Source: Luedemannella flava
GTDB taxonomy: Bacteria; Actinomycetota; Actinomycetes; Mycobacteriales; Micromonosporaceae
Direction of reading: 5' to 3'
NCBI RefSeq assembly: GCF_039528515.1
Contig: NZ_BAAALT010000003.1
Coordinates: 1 to 64,000, forward strand
DNA: 64,000 nucleotides
Shown here piece by piece: positions 1 to 8,624 of the stretch (position 1 is its first letter; every line of letters starts with the position of its first letter). The notes beneath the pieces were generated by a model, which was given only the letters and a program-made list of their open reading frames with translations, ran no database searches and had not been told where the DNA came from. Position numbers and translations under genes: made by a program.

Positions 1-1285
1 GGCGGCCCGCCGAGGCGAACGTGGCGGCGGCGACGGCCATGACGGCGCGTTCGCCGCGGTGGCCGCGCTGCCCTTCGACGACCTTGGCGCGCAGGTGGAC
101 CAGCACCTCCGGGATGTCGATGCGGACCGGGCACGCCTCGAAGCAGGCGCCACACAGGCTCGACGCGAACGGCAGGGACGCGGTCTGCTCGTCGACCGGG
201 TGGCGGTTGATGCCGCGCAGCTGCGGGGTGAGGATCGCGCCGATCGGGCCCGGGTATGCCGAGCCGTAGGCCTTGCCGCCCGTGCGTTCGTAGACGGGGC
301 ACACGTTCAGGCACGCGGAGCAGCGGATGCAGCGCAGCGCCTGGCGGCCGACCGGGTCGACGAGCGTGTCGGTGCGGCCGTTGTCGAGCAGGATGAGGTG
401 GAACTCCCGCGGGCCGTCGCCGGGCGTCACGCCGGTCCACACGGACGTGTACGGGTTCATCCGCTCGGCCGTGGAGGAGCGCGGCAGCAGTTGGAGGAAG
501 ACCTCCAGGTCCCGCCACGTCGGCAGGAGCTTCTCGATGCCCAGGACGGTGACGAGCACCTCGGGCAGGGTCAGGCACATGCGGCCGTTGCCCTCGGACT
601 CCAACACCACAATCGAGCCGGTCTCGGCGATGGCGAAGTTGCCGCCGGAGACGGCCATACGGGCACGCAGGAACTTCTCCCGCAGGTGCAGCCGGGCGGC
701 CTCGGCCAGCTCGGCCGGCGCGTCGCCGATGCCCTCGGGCGCGGGGCGGCCGACCGCGCCCATCTCGCGGACGAAGATGTCGCGGATCTCGGCGCGGTTG
801 CGGTGGATGGCCGGCACGAGGATGTGCGACGGCAGGTCGTGGCCGAGCTGGACGATCAGCTCGGCGAGGTCGGTCTCCCAGACGTCGATGCCCTCGCGCT
901 CGAGGGCGGCGTTGAGCTCGATCTCCTGGGTCGCCATCGACTTGACCTTGACGATCTCGTCGACCTCGTGCTGCTTGGCGATCCGCGTGACGATCGCGTT
1001 GGCCTCGGCGGCGTCGCGGGCCCAGTGGACCACCCCGCCGGCCTCCGTGACCTTCTGTTCGAGGTGGGTGAGCAGCTCGGGCAGCCGGGCCAGGACGTCG
1101 TCCTTGATGGCCGCACCGGCCTCGCGCAACGCCTCCCAGTCGGGCATCTCGGCGATGGCACGCAGGCGCCGGTCCCGGATCGTCGTCGTGGCGCGGTCCA
1201 GGTTCGCCCGCAGCTGGGCGTCCCGCAATGCCACCCGGGCCGCCTCCGGGAACGGCGGCATGCCGAGAAACGTCGGCGTGCTCAT
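1..1285 (-). CDS. lutB: LutB-like iron-sulfur protein of L-lactate oxidation (partial, 3' end outside window)
   Basis: Iron-sulfur subunit of the LutABC complex, which oxidises L-lactate to pyruvate in the cytoplasm. It reads from an ATG at 1285 and is still open at the left edge, with about 428 codons present. The N-terminal part is the LUD domain shared by LutB and LutC. Two ferredoxin-like cysteine clusters follow: C319/C322/C325/C329 (CIRCSACLNVCP) and C378/C381/C385 (CGACFEACP), each ending in Cys-Pro. It lies 73 bases downstream of lutA in the same direction, so it is probably cotranscribed with it. lutC is not visible and may lie beyond the left edge. The family assignment is firm; the substrate follows from the family and from the rhamnose genes upstream. 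Confidence 0.93.
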   Translation of the reverse strand, partial: MSTPTFLGMPPFPEAARVALRDAQLRANLDRATTTIRDRRLRAIAEMPDWEALREAGAAIKDDVLARLPELLTHLEQKVTEAGGVVHWARDAAEANAIVTRIAKQHEVDEIVKVKSMATQEIELNAALEREGIDVWETDLAELIVQLGHDLPSHILVPAIHRNRAEIRDIFVREMGAVGRPAPEGIGDAPAELAEAARLHLREKFLRARMAVSGGNFAIAETGSIVVLESEGNGRMCLTLPEVLVTVLGIEKLLPTWRDLEVFLQLLPRSSTAERMNPYTSVWTGVTPGDGPREFHLILLDNGRTDTLVDPVGRQALRCIRCSACLNVCPVYERTGGKAYGSAYPGPIGAILTPQLRGINRHPVDEQTASLPFASSLCGACFEACPVRIDIPEVLVHLRAKVVEGQRGHRGERAVMAVAAATFASAGR

Positions 1286-1358
1286 GCCGTCACCTCCGCT
1301 GCGCTCCGGCGCCGGCATGAGTCAGACCTGAGCTGATGATTCGCTCGCTGACGCTCGC

Positions 1359-2051
1359 TCATGTCGAGGCCAGGATCTCAGCGAGGTGCATGGTCCTCAC
1401 CGGCGAGGCAGAACGCGACATCAGGCCACCGATGTGCATGAGGCAGGACGTGTCGGTGCTGGTCAGCACGTCGGCGCCGCTGCTGGCCACGTCGGCGACC
1501 TTGTCCTCGCCCATGGCGACGGACGTCTCCGGGTTCTTCACGCTGAACGTACCGCCGAAGCCGCAGCACTCCCGTGGGCTGGCCAGGTCGACCAGGGTCA
1601 GCCCGTCGACAGCGCGCAGCAGCCGGTGGGGCCGGTCGCCGACCTTCAGCAGGCGCAGCGAGTGGCAGGTCTCGTGCAGCGCCACCCGGTGGGGGAACAC
1701 CGCGCCCACGTCCGTCACGCCGAGCACGTCGACGAGGAACTCGGTGAACTCATAGGTCGGCGGGGTGGCGACCGCCGGATCGACGACCTGGTGGAAGTGG
1801 CGCACCATCGAGGCGCACGACGCCGACGGCGTGACCACCGCCTCGTACCCGGCAAAGGTTTCGGCGAAGCCGCGCGCCAGGGGGACGCACTCGCGGCGGT
1901 ACCCCGAGTTGAAGTGCATCTGGCCGCAGCAGGTCTGCGCCGCCGGGAAGTCCACCTCGACACCGAGACGCTCCAGCACCGTCACCGTGGCCTTGCCGGC
2001 CTCCGGGAACAGCGTGTCGTTCAGGCAGGTGACGAACAGCGCGACCCGCAT
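1359..2051 (-). CDS. lutA: LutA-like cysteine-rich (CCG domain) Fe-S oxidoreductase subunit
   Basis: 230-aa protein with two cysteine-rich CCG repeats, as in LutA and GlpC/HdrB-type subunits. The first has C9 and C41-C42-G43 (QTCCGQMH); the second has C129 (ALHETCHS) and C162-C163-G164 (ECCGFGG). In this family the motifs bind a metal cluster and pass electrons from lactate together with LutB. The length is close to the usual ~240 aa. The start is the ATG at 2051, four bases after the rhaB stop, so translation is probably coupled to rhaB. The rhamnose route above makes L-lactaldehyde and then L-lactate, and lutAB would carry that to pyruvate within the same operon. Confidence 0.93.
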   Translation of the reverse strand: MRVALFVTCLNDTLFPEAGKATVTVLERLGVEVDFPAAQTCCGQMHFNSGYRRECVPLARGFAETFAGYEAVVTPSASCASMVRHFHQVVDPAVATPPTYEFTEFLVDVLGVTDVGAVFPHRVALHETCHSLRLLKVGDRPHRLLRAVDGLTLVDLASPRECCGFGGTFSVKNPETSVAMGEDKVADVASSGADVLTSTDTSCLMHIGGLMSRSASPVRTMHLAEILAST

Positions 2052-2055
2052 CGCC

Positions 2056-3480
2056 TCACCTCACTCCGATCCGCGCCGCGGCCGCGTCCCAGGCCTTGGC
2101 CGCCGCCCGGTCCGGTTCGAACCGGCGGGTCGGCTGCGACGCCCGGACCACGGCCCGCAGGCTCGCCAGGTCGCGCGGGCCGCCGTCCGCGCCCGCCTGC
2201 ACGAGCACATTACCGAGCGCCGTCGCCTCCACTGGCCCGGCGACCACGGGCAGGCCGCACGCGTCGGCGGTGAGCTGGCACAACAGGTCGTTGCGCGACC
2301 CGCCGCCCACGATGTGCACCTGGTCGACGTCGCGCCCGGACAGCTCCGCCGCCCCGCGCACCGCGGCCCGGTGGGCGACGGCCAGGCTGTCGAACACACA
2401 CCGGGCGTACGCCGCGGGCGAGGCCGGCACGGGCTGGTCGGTGCGCCGGCAGTACGCGTCGATGCGTGCCGGCATGTCGCCGGCCGGCAGGAAGGTCGGG
2501 TCGTCCGGGTTGACGACGCTCACGAACGGCGGCGCGGTGTACGCGGCGGCGACCAGGTCGGCCGTCTCGGCCGACAGACCGACGGCCCGCCAGGCGCGCT
2601 GGCACTCCTGCAGCAGCCACAGTCCCATGACGTTGCGCAGGTAGCGGATCGTGCCGTCCAGCCCGGCCTCGTTCGTGAACCCGGCCGCCCGCGAGGCTTC
2701 AGTCAGCACGGGCGACGGGAGCTCCACGCCGACGAGCGACCAGGTGCCACACGAGATGTAGGCGAACCGGTCGCCCGTTGCCGGCACCGCCGCCACGGCG
2801 GAGGCCGTGTCGTGCGACCCGACTGCCACGAGCGTGCCGTCCAGGCCGGTCGCGGCGCGCAGCGGGCCGATCACCGTGCCCGGGTCGCGCAGCCGCGCGA
2901 ACAGGTGCCGGGGCAGGCCGGCGGCGGCGATCAGCTTGTCGTCCCAGTCCCGGGCGATCGCGTTGTACAGCTGCGTCGTGGACGCGTTGGTGCGCTCCGC
3001 GCCCCGCTCGCCGGTCAGCCAGTACGCGAAGAGGTCCGGCAGCATGAGCATGCCGCCGGCCGCCGCGAGCCGGGCGGGATCGTCGGCGCGCAGCTGGTAG
3101 AGCGTGTTGAACGGCTGCTGGGCGAGGCCGGTGCGGCGGTACATCTCGGCCGGGTCGAGCGGGTCGACGCGGTCCCCGGTGCGCCGGTCGCGGTAGTGGT
3201 ACGGCAGCCCCAGCAGCGCGCCGCCGGCGTCGAGCAGGCCGTAGTCGACGGCCCACGAGTCGATGCCGGCCGACCGGGGCCGGTGCGGCTCCGCGGCGCG
3301 CAGCCCGGCCAGCACCTCCTTGTACAGGCCGAGCACGTCCCAGTGCAGCCCGTCGGGCAGCTCGACCGGCTCGTTGGCGAACCGGTGCACCTCGGTCAGC
3401 TCGACCCGGTTCCCGTCCACCGCGCCGACGATCACCCGGCCGCTGGACGCGCCGAGGTCGACCGCGACGTAGGCGCTCAT
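2056..3480 (-). CDS. rhaB: Rhamnulokinase
   Basis: 474-aa FGGY-family sugar kinase, expected to phosphorylate L-rhamnulose to L-rhamnulose-1-phosphate with ATP. The N-terminal phosphate-binding motif DLGASSGR (residues 8-15) and the second-domain segment HIVGGGSRN are those of rhamnulokinases. The length matches the family. I chose the ATG at 3480 because it overlaps the stop of the upstream aldolase gene in an ATGA arrangement, while the much longer open frame upstream is only the antiphase shadow of that gene. No rhamnose isomerase (rhaI) is visible in the window, so the isomerase step must be encoded elsewhere. Confidence 0.95.
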   Translation of the reverse strand: MSAYVAVDLGASSGRVIVGAVDGNRVELTEVHRFANEPVELPDGLHWDVLGLYKEVLAGLRAAEPHRPRSAGIDSWAVDYGLLDAGGALLGLPYHYRDRRTGDRVDPLDPAEMYRRTGLAQQPFNTLYQLRADDPARLAAAGGMLMLPDLFAYWLTGERGAERTNASTTQLYNAIARDWDDKLIAAAGLPRHLFARLRDPGTVIGPLRAATGLDGTLVAVGSHDTASAVAAVPATGDRFAYISCGTWSLVGVELPSPVLTEASRAAGFTNEAGLDGTIRYLRNVMGLWLLQECQRAWRAVGLSAETADLVAAAYTAPPFVSVVNPDDPTFLPAGDMPARIDAYCRRTDQPVPASPAAYARCVFDSLAVAHRAAVRGAAELSGRDVDQVHIVGGGSRNDLLCQLTADACGLPVVAGPVEATALGNVLVQAGADGGPRDLASLRAVVRASQPTRRFEPDRAAAKAWDAAAARIGVR

Positions 3481-5516
3481 CGCAGGAACGCGGCCGCCAC
3501 GCCCGCGTCGACCGGGATGTGCAGGCCGGTGGTGTGCGACAGGTCGCCGGCGGTCAGCGCGTACACGGCGTTGGCGACGTGCTCGGGCAGCACCTCGCGC
3601 TTGAGGATGGTGCGCTGGGCGTAGTACGCGCCCAGCTCCTTCTCGGGGACGCCGTAGACCGCGGCGCGCTGGGCGCCCCAGCCGCCGGCGAAGATTCCCG
3701 AACCGCGGACCACGCCGTCCGGGTTGACCCCGTTCACGCGGATGCCGTGCGCGCCCAGTTCGGCGGCGAGCAGCCGGACCTGGTGGGCCTGGTCGGCCTT
3801 CGTCGCGCCGTACGCGACGTTGTTGGGGCCGGCGAAGACGGAGTTCTTGCTGGAGATGTAGACGATGTCGCCGCCCATGCCCTGCGCGACCATGGCGCGG
3901 GCGCTCTCGCGCGAGACCAGGAACGAACCCTTGGCCATGACGTCGTGCTGCAGGTCCCAGTCCTGCTCGGTGGTCTCCAGCAGTGGCTTGGAGATGGACA
4001 GGCCGGCGTTGTTGACGACCAGGTCGACGCCGCCGAACGCCAGCGACGCCGCCGCGACGGCGGCCGCGACCTGCGCCGCGTCGGTCACGTCCACCGCGAC
4101 GGCGACCGCGACGTCGGAGCCGCCCAGCTCGGCGGCGACCTTCTCCGCGGCCCCCGCGTCCCGATCGGCCACGACCACGCAGGCGCCCACGGCGGCCAGT
4201 CGGTGCGCGATGGCCCGGCCGATGCCCGACCCGCCGCCCGTGACCAGCGCGACCCGGGTCGCGAGCGGCTTCGGCTTCGGCATGCGCCGCAGCTTGGCCT
4301 CCTCCAGCGCCCAGTACTCGATGCGGAATTTCTCGGACTCGTCGATCGGGGCGTAGGTCGACACCGCCTCGGCGCCACGCATGACGTTGATGGCGTTGAC
4401 GTAGAACTCGCCGGCGACGCGGGCGGTCTGCTTGTTCGCGCCGTAGCTGAACATGCCCACGCCCGGGACGAGGATGATCGCGGGGTCGGCGCCGCGCATC
4501 GGCGGGCTGTCCGGGGTGGCGTGCCGCTCGTAGTACGCCGCGTAGTCGGCCCGGTACTGCTCGTGCAGCTCCTTCAGGCGCGCGGTCACGTCTTCGCGGG
4601 ACGCGGTCGCCGGCAGGTCCAGCACCATCGGGCGGACCTTCGTGCGCAGGAAGTGGTCGGGGCACGAGGTGCCCAGCGCGGCCAGCCGGGGGTGCTCGGC
4701 GCGGGCGAGGAAGTCCAGCACGACGTCGGCGTCGGTGAAGTGCCCGACCTGCGGCCGGTCGGCCGATGCCAGCCCGCGCAGCAGCGGAGCGAGTTCGGCC
4801 GCCCGCGCCCGGCGCGCCTCCTCCGGCAGCGCCTCGAAGCCCGCGACCACCGGCCCGAACGGCTCCGCCGACCCGGTCTCGATCAAAAACCTTTCCGCGG
4901 TACGGATGATGTCGAGCGAGTTCGCCTCGCACTCGGCGCTCGTCGCGCCCCATGCCGTGATCCCGTGCCCGCCGAGGATGGCGCCGACCGCCTGCGGGTT
5001 CGCCGCTTGGATCGCCGCGATGTCCAGGCCGAGCTGGAAGCCCGGGCGCCGCCACGGGACCCACACCACGCGGTCGCCGAAGCACCGGCGGGTCAGCTCC
5101 TCGCCGTCGGCCGCCGTGGCCAGCGCGATGCCGGAGTCGGGGTGCAGGTGGTCGACGTGCGGGGCGTCGACGAGCCCGTGCATCGCGGTGTCGATCGACG
5201 GCGCCGCCCCGCCACGCCCGTGCAGGCAGTAGTCGAACGCCGCCACCATCTCGTCCTCCCGGTCCTCGCCGGGGTAGACGCCGGCCAGGTCCCGCAGCCG
5301 GTCCAGGCGGAGCACCGCGAGGCCGGCCTCGGTCAGGGTGCCGAGGTCGCCGCCGGAGCCCTTGACCCACACCAGCTCGGTCGGCTCGCCGGTGACCGGG
5401 TCGGTCGCCGTGCCCTTCGCGGAGGTGTTGCCCCCGGCGTAGTTGGTGTTGCGCCGGTCGGCGCCGAGCCGGTTGGATCGATCCAACAGCTCCGCGACGG
5501 CGTCGGGGATGGTCAT
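3477..5516 (-). CDS. rhaD: Bifunctional rhamnulose-1-phosphate aldolase / lactaldehyde dehydrogenase (RhaD-type fusion)
   Basis: 679-aa two-domain enzyme. Residues ~1-400 are a class II aldolase/adducin-type domain with a metal-binding His region (HVDHLHPDS). Residues ~420-679 are a classical short-chain dehydrogenase with the NAD motif TGGGSGIG (426-433) and the catalytic pair Y569/K573 (YGATK). By family knowledge, the aldolase splits L-rhamnulose-1-phosphate into DHAP and L-lactaldehyde and the dehydrogenase half oxidises lactaldehyde to L-lactate. It is first in the operon with rhaB-lutA-lutB, and this supports that end product. Start: ATG at 5516, with only a weak purine-rich stretch before it. 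The ligand identity is inferred from homology and context. Confidence 0.93.
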   Translation of the reverse strand: MTIPDAVAELLDRSNRLGADRRNTNYAGGNTSAKGTATDPVTGEPTELVWVKGSGGDLGTLTEAGLAVLRLDRLRDLAGVYPGEDREDEMVAAFDYCLHGRGGAAPSIDTAMHGLVDAPHVDHLHPDSGIALATAADGEELTRRCFGDRVVWVPWRRPGFQLGLDIAAIQAANPQAVGAILGGHGITAWGATSAECEANSLDIIRTAERFLIETGSAEPFGPVVAGFEALPEEARRARAAELAPLLRGLASADRPQVGHFTDADVVLDFLARAEHPRLAALGTSCPDHFLRTKVRPMVLDLPATASREDVTARLKELHEQYRADYAAYYERHATPDSPPMRGADPAIILVPGVGMFSYGANKQTARVAGEFYVNAINVMRGAEAVSTYAPIDESEKFRIEYWALEEAKLRRMPKPKPLATRVALVTGGGSGIGRAIAHRLAAVGACVVVADRDAGAAEKVAAELGGSDVAVAVAVDVTDAAQVAAAVAAASLAFGGVDLVVNNAGLSISKPLLETTEQDWDLQHDVMAKGSFLVSRESARAMVAQGMGGDIVYISSKNSVFAGPNNVAYGATKADQAHQVRLLAAELGAHGIRVNGVNPDGVVRGSGIFAGGWGAQRAAVYGVPEKELGAYYAQRTILKREVLPEHVANAVYALTAGDLSHTTGLHIPVDAGVAAAFLR

Positions 5517-5552
5517 GAGCGTTCCGTCCTCGGGTGGTGGTGGCGTAGGCCA

Positions 5553-5564
5553 TGAACCGTTTCA
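5553..5564. promoter_or_regulatory. LacI-type operator candidate upstream of the rha-lut operon
   Basis: The sequence TGAACCGTTTCA is a near-palindrome (two mismatches against its own reverse complement) close to the TGAAACGTTTCA class of actinobacterial LacI-family operators. It sits 36 bases upstream of the rhaD start. No regulator gene is adjacent, so this rests on pattern and position only. Confidence 0.4.
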
Positions 5565-5732
5565 ATTCCCGGGCGATCGTATGCAGAGCGCTCGCGGGGC
5601 GTCAAGAAGCAGCCGGACCCGTAAACGGCTCAGGGCGCGGACCTTGTGGTCCGTGCCCTGGATTCTGCGATGGGTCTTCGCGCCCGTGTTGCCGTAGATT
5701 GAGAGCTTGCAATGAGAAGGTGTTGGCCGGGT

Positions 5733-6366
5733 TACGTCGTCGAGGGTGGGACGACGCCGATCGTGTGCAGCACCTTCACGTACAGGCGCTGGTCGCCGGT
5801 GGCGACGGCCAGCGCCAGGCCGGGGCCGCGGCGTAGAAGCCCGCCCGCGCCAGCCGGGTCGGCGCGACCGGGCTGATGAGCTGGCGGAACCGGTCGAAGA
5901 TCGGCGGCTCGGGCCCCTCGTCGGGCCGCATGAGGTGCGGAACGTACGTGACGGTCAGCTCCCGGGCCTGGATCGCGGCCACCGGTAGCGGGGCGTCGGC
6001 GTGCGCGCCCATGCCGACGAGCATCGCCGTCCCGGCCGGTCGCAGCGCCGCGATCGCCGACCGGACCACCGCCTCGGCGCCGGTGCACTCCAGGAGTAGG
6101 TCCGGCTCGACGGCGGCCAGGTCCGGCCGCGTACGCGCGTCGATCGCCTGGTCGATGCCCAGTTCGGTGGCCAGGCGCAGCCGGTCGTCGTTGACGTCGA
6201 CGATGGCCACGTGCGTCCCGATCCAGCCGTGCTCGAAGTAGTGCACGTCCGAGCCGCAGACGCCGACCGACGCGACCCGCACCGTCGCGCTGGTGGCGCA
6301 GCCACGCGAGAGCCGCACGCCCGCCCGTGTGCGGATCGCCGCCGAACTCGTGGTCCGCGCGTCCAC
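5733..6366 (-). pseudogene. Decayed zinc-dependent alcohol/polyol dehydrogenase
   Basis: The minus strand encodes recognisable pieces of a medium-chain sorbitol/idonate-type dehydrogenase that do not join into an intact enzyme. The N-terminal catalytic segment (SVGVCGSDVHYFEHGWIG) runs straight into the Rossmann part (VAIVDVNDDRLRLATELG), so roughly 120 residues, including the remaining zinc ligands and the structural-zinc loop, are missing. The normal C-terminus is replaced by an unrelated stretch, and the apparent coding frame changes near 5830. The remaining reading frame (5776-6366) has no convincing start or ribosome binding site. It lies in a sugar-catabolism neighbourhood, which fits loss of a polyol dehydrogenase. 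The boundaries are approximate. Confidence 0.6.
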
Positions 6367-6893
6367 CCCGGCGACCGCCGACTGACACTGCGACGATCAC
6401 CATCGGGTGGTTCAGGTGGAGTGCCGTTGCGCTGCTTGCGCGGGCTTCGGTATCGGTCCTCACGGCGTGAACATGTTCGCGCCGACCGTGAACAGCAGGA
6501 TCGAAGCAAGGATCATCACCAGGCGGCCGGGTCGGCCCAACGGCTGCACCTCCGCCCGATGAGTGCCCACGCGCGATCGTCCCGGGTCCGGCGGTGCAGT
6601 CTCCATGTTGCGGTCGTTGGTGCGGTTAGGTGGGTTCCCGGTGGGTAACCGGCTTGGGTCAGCGGCACTCCCGGGTCGCCGTGGACTGGAATCGATCTGA
6701 TACGGAGGCCACCCGTTACTCGACCGGCAGCTCGAGAGCAGTCAGGTCAGGCCGGACGAGAGACAGCGGCGAGGGCGGAGGCTTGGCTGGATGGGTCTCG
6801 GTCCGGGCGTGGCACAGCTGGCAGCGCCGCTGGGGCGTCACCTTGGCGAGAAAGATCGGCTCTGCGGCGTGGGGCAGGCACCGAGGAGGACCC
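6367..6893. other. Gene-free leader region before the stress operon
   Basis: About 530 bases with no credible gene on either strand. Short open frames here lack ribosome binding sites and family resemblance. The region contains a 10-bp palindrome GAACATGTTC (6469-6478) and a HAIR-like element (6653-6673). A ribosome binding site AGGAGGA lies at 6883-6890, just before the ATG at 6894. The promoter of the 6894-14923 operon is expected here. Confidence 0.5.
6653..6673. promoter_or_regulatory. HAIR-like element (HspR operator candidate)
   Basis: CTTGGGT-N7-ACTCCCG matches the HspR-associated inverted repeat CTTGAGT-N7-ACTCAAG at 11 of 14 positions with the correct 7-base spacer. It lies 220 bases upstream of an operon carrying dnaK, grpE, dnaJ and clpB, which are classical HspR targets in actinobacteria. 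The right half-site is the weaker one. Confidence 0.4.
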
Positions 6894-7436
6894 ATGGAAC
6901 TGACGGCCACGACAACCATCCGCAAACCCGTACCGGAGGTCTACGCGTTCTGGCGCGATCTGGAGAACCTGCCGGCGTTCATGGCGCATCTCGAGAAGGT
7001 CCGCGTCACCGGTGACCGGACGAGCCACTGGGTCGCCAGTGCCCCGTTCGGAAAGAACGTCGAGTGGGACGCGGAGATCGTCGACGAGGTGCCGGGCGAG
7101 AAGATCGGATGGCGGTCGACTGATGACGCGGACGTGCCGAACGCCGGCACGGTCCGGTTCGTGCCCGCGCCGGACGGTGTGAGCACCGAGGTGCGCGTCG
7201 TCCTGGTGTACGACATTCCGGGCGGCACGGTGGGCAAGGCGGTTGCCAAGTACTTCGGCGAGGAACCGCACCAGCAGGTCGACGACGACCTGCGCCGGCT
7301 CAAGCAGGTGCTGGAGACCGGCGAGGTGGTCCGTTCCGACGGCGCCCCGTGGGGCAAGCGGGCCCGCGAGGAGTTCCCTCAGCGTCCCGCGCAGCCGCTG
7401 TCGGACGCCGAACGCGCGAAGGGATCGGACCGGTGA
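6894..7436 (+). CDS. SRPBCC-family (START-like) protein
   Basis: 180-aa cytoplasmic protein of the SRPBCC/polyketide-cyclase fold. It opens with the family pattern of a short beta strand followed by a helix (ATTTIRKPVPEVYAFWRD), then LENLPAFMAHLEKVRV, a typical cavity-lining segment. The ~40-residue tail after the domain is charged and probably flexible. The ATG at 6894 follows a good ribosome binding site (GGAGGA). Its stop overlaps the GTG of the next gene by four bases, and it heads the chaperone operon. The ligand is unknown. In this position it could bind a hydrophobic metabolite or membrane lipid produced under stress, but that is a guess. Confidence 0.85.
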   Translation: MELTATTTIRKPVPEVYAFWRDLENLPAFMAHLEKVRVTGDRTSHWVASAPFGKNVEWDAEIVDEVPGEKIGWRSTDDADVPNAGTVRFVPAPDGVSTEVRVVLVYDIPGGTVGKAVAKYFGEEPHQQVDDDLRRLKQVLETGEVVRSDGAPWGKRAREEFPQRPAQPLSDAERAKGSDR

Positions 7437-8608
7437 GGGCGAACACCTGGGCGGGCCGCAACAAGGTCGAGGTCCGTGACGTGCCGGACCCGAAGATCCT
7501 CAACAGCCGCGACGCCATTGTCCGGATCACCTCAACCGCGATCTGCGGCTCGGATCTGCACCTGGTCAACGGGTATGTGCCCACGATGCAGGACGGCGAC
7601 GTCATGGGCCACGAGTTCATGGGCGAGGTGATCGAGGTCGGCGCGGGGGTACCCGCGGAAAAGCTGCGGGTCGGCGACCGGGTCGTCGTGCCGTTCCCGA
7701 TCGCGTGCGGCGCGTGCGCCGCCTGCGCCGCCGAGTTGTACTCCTGCTGCGAGAACTCCAATCCCAACGCCGGGATCGCGGAGAAGATGTTCGGCCACCC
7801 GCTCGCCGGGATCTTCGGCTATTCGCATCTGACCGGGGGCTTCGCCGGCGGTCAGGCACAGTACGCGCGGGTGCCGTTCGCCGATGTCGGCCCGTTGAAG
7901 ATCGAGTCGGAGCTGACCGACGAGCAGGTGCTGTTCCTGTCCGACATCCTGCCCACCGGCTACATGGGCGCGGAGATGTGCGACATCCAGCCGTCCGACG
8001 TGGTGGCGGTGTGGGGCGCCGGCCCGGTCGGCCAGTTCGCCATGGACAGCGCCCGCGTGCTCGGCGCAGCCAAGGTCATCGCCATCGACAAGGAGCCGTA
8101 CCGGCTGCAGATGGCCGAACGCGCCGGCCACACGCCGGTGAACTTCGAGGAGGTCGACGTGCGGTCCCGGCTGCTGGAACTGACCGGTGGGCGGGGACCG
8201 GACAAGTGCATCGACGCGGTCGGTATGGAGGCCACCCACGGCAGCGCGCATATCCACGCGTACGACCGGGTCAAGCAGGCCATCCGGTCGGAGACCGACC
8301 GCCCGCACGCGCTGCGCCAGGCGATCCTGTCGTGCCGCAGCGGCGGCGTGGTCTCCGTGATCGGCGTGTACGGCGGTTTCATCGACAAGTTCCCCGCCGG
8401 CGCGTGGATGAACCGGTCGCTGACCCTGCGTACCGGCCAGTGCCACGTGCAGCGCTACATGAAGCCGCTGCTGCAGCGCATCGAGCGCGGCGAGATCGAT
8501 CCGACCCGGATCATCACCCACACCCTGCCGCTCGACGAGGCCGCACACGGCTTCGACATCTTCAAGAACAAGCAGGACAACTGCGAGAAGGTCGTCCTCA
8601 AACCCTGA
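7433..8608 (+). CDS. Zinc-dependent alcohol dehydrogenase, glutathione-independent formaldehyde dehydrogenase-like
   Basis: 391-aa medium-chain dehydrogenase. The catalytic zinc site is visible as ICGSDLH and GHEFMGE near residues 38-66. A structural-zinc-like cysteine loop (CGACAACAAELYSCCEN) follows, and the NAD-binding motif is GAGPVG. The insertion around SAHIHAYDRVKQAIRSETDRP is characteristic of FDH-like members that act on formaldehyde or other aldehydes. The GTG at 7433 overlaps the previous stop (GTGA). Being second in a heat-shock operon suggests a detoxification role. The substrate cannot be fixed from sequence alone. Confidence 0.88.
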   Translation: MRANTWAGRNKVEVRDVPDPKILNSRDAIVRITSTAICGSDLHLVNGYVPTMQDGDVMGHEFMGEVIEVGAGVPAEKLRVGDRVVVPFPIACGACAACAAELYSCCENSNPNAGIAEKMFGHPLAGIFGYSHLTGGFAGGQAQYARVPFADVGPLKIESELTDEQVLFLSDILPTGYMGAEMCDIQPSDVVAVWGAGPVGQFAMDSARVLGAAKVIAIDKEPYRLQMAERAGHTPVNFEEVDVRSRLLELTGGRGPDKCIDAVGMEATHGSAHIHAYDRVKQAIRSETDRPHALRQAILSCRSGGVVSVIGVYGGFIDKFPAGAWMNRSLTLRTGQCHVQRYMKPLLQRIERGEIDPTRIITHTLPLDEAAHGFDIFKNKQDNCEKVVLKP

Positions 8609-8624
8609 CGTGGAGGGCATGACC

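Noticed and set aside
59..1336. Long plus-strand open frame over lutB
   Set aside because: Antisense shadow caused by high GC; the minus strand carries clear ferredoxin cysteine clusters and the LUD domain.
3519..5555. 678-codon plus-strand open frame opposite the rhaD fusion
   Set aside because: Shadow; the minus strand encodes complete aldolase and short-chain dehydrogenase motifs.
6469..6478. GAACATGTTC palindrome as a LexA/SOS box
   Set aside because: The two half-sites are separated by 2 bases rather than the 4 of the actinobacterial GAAC-N4-GTTC box, and no damage-response gene follows.
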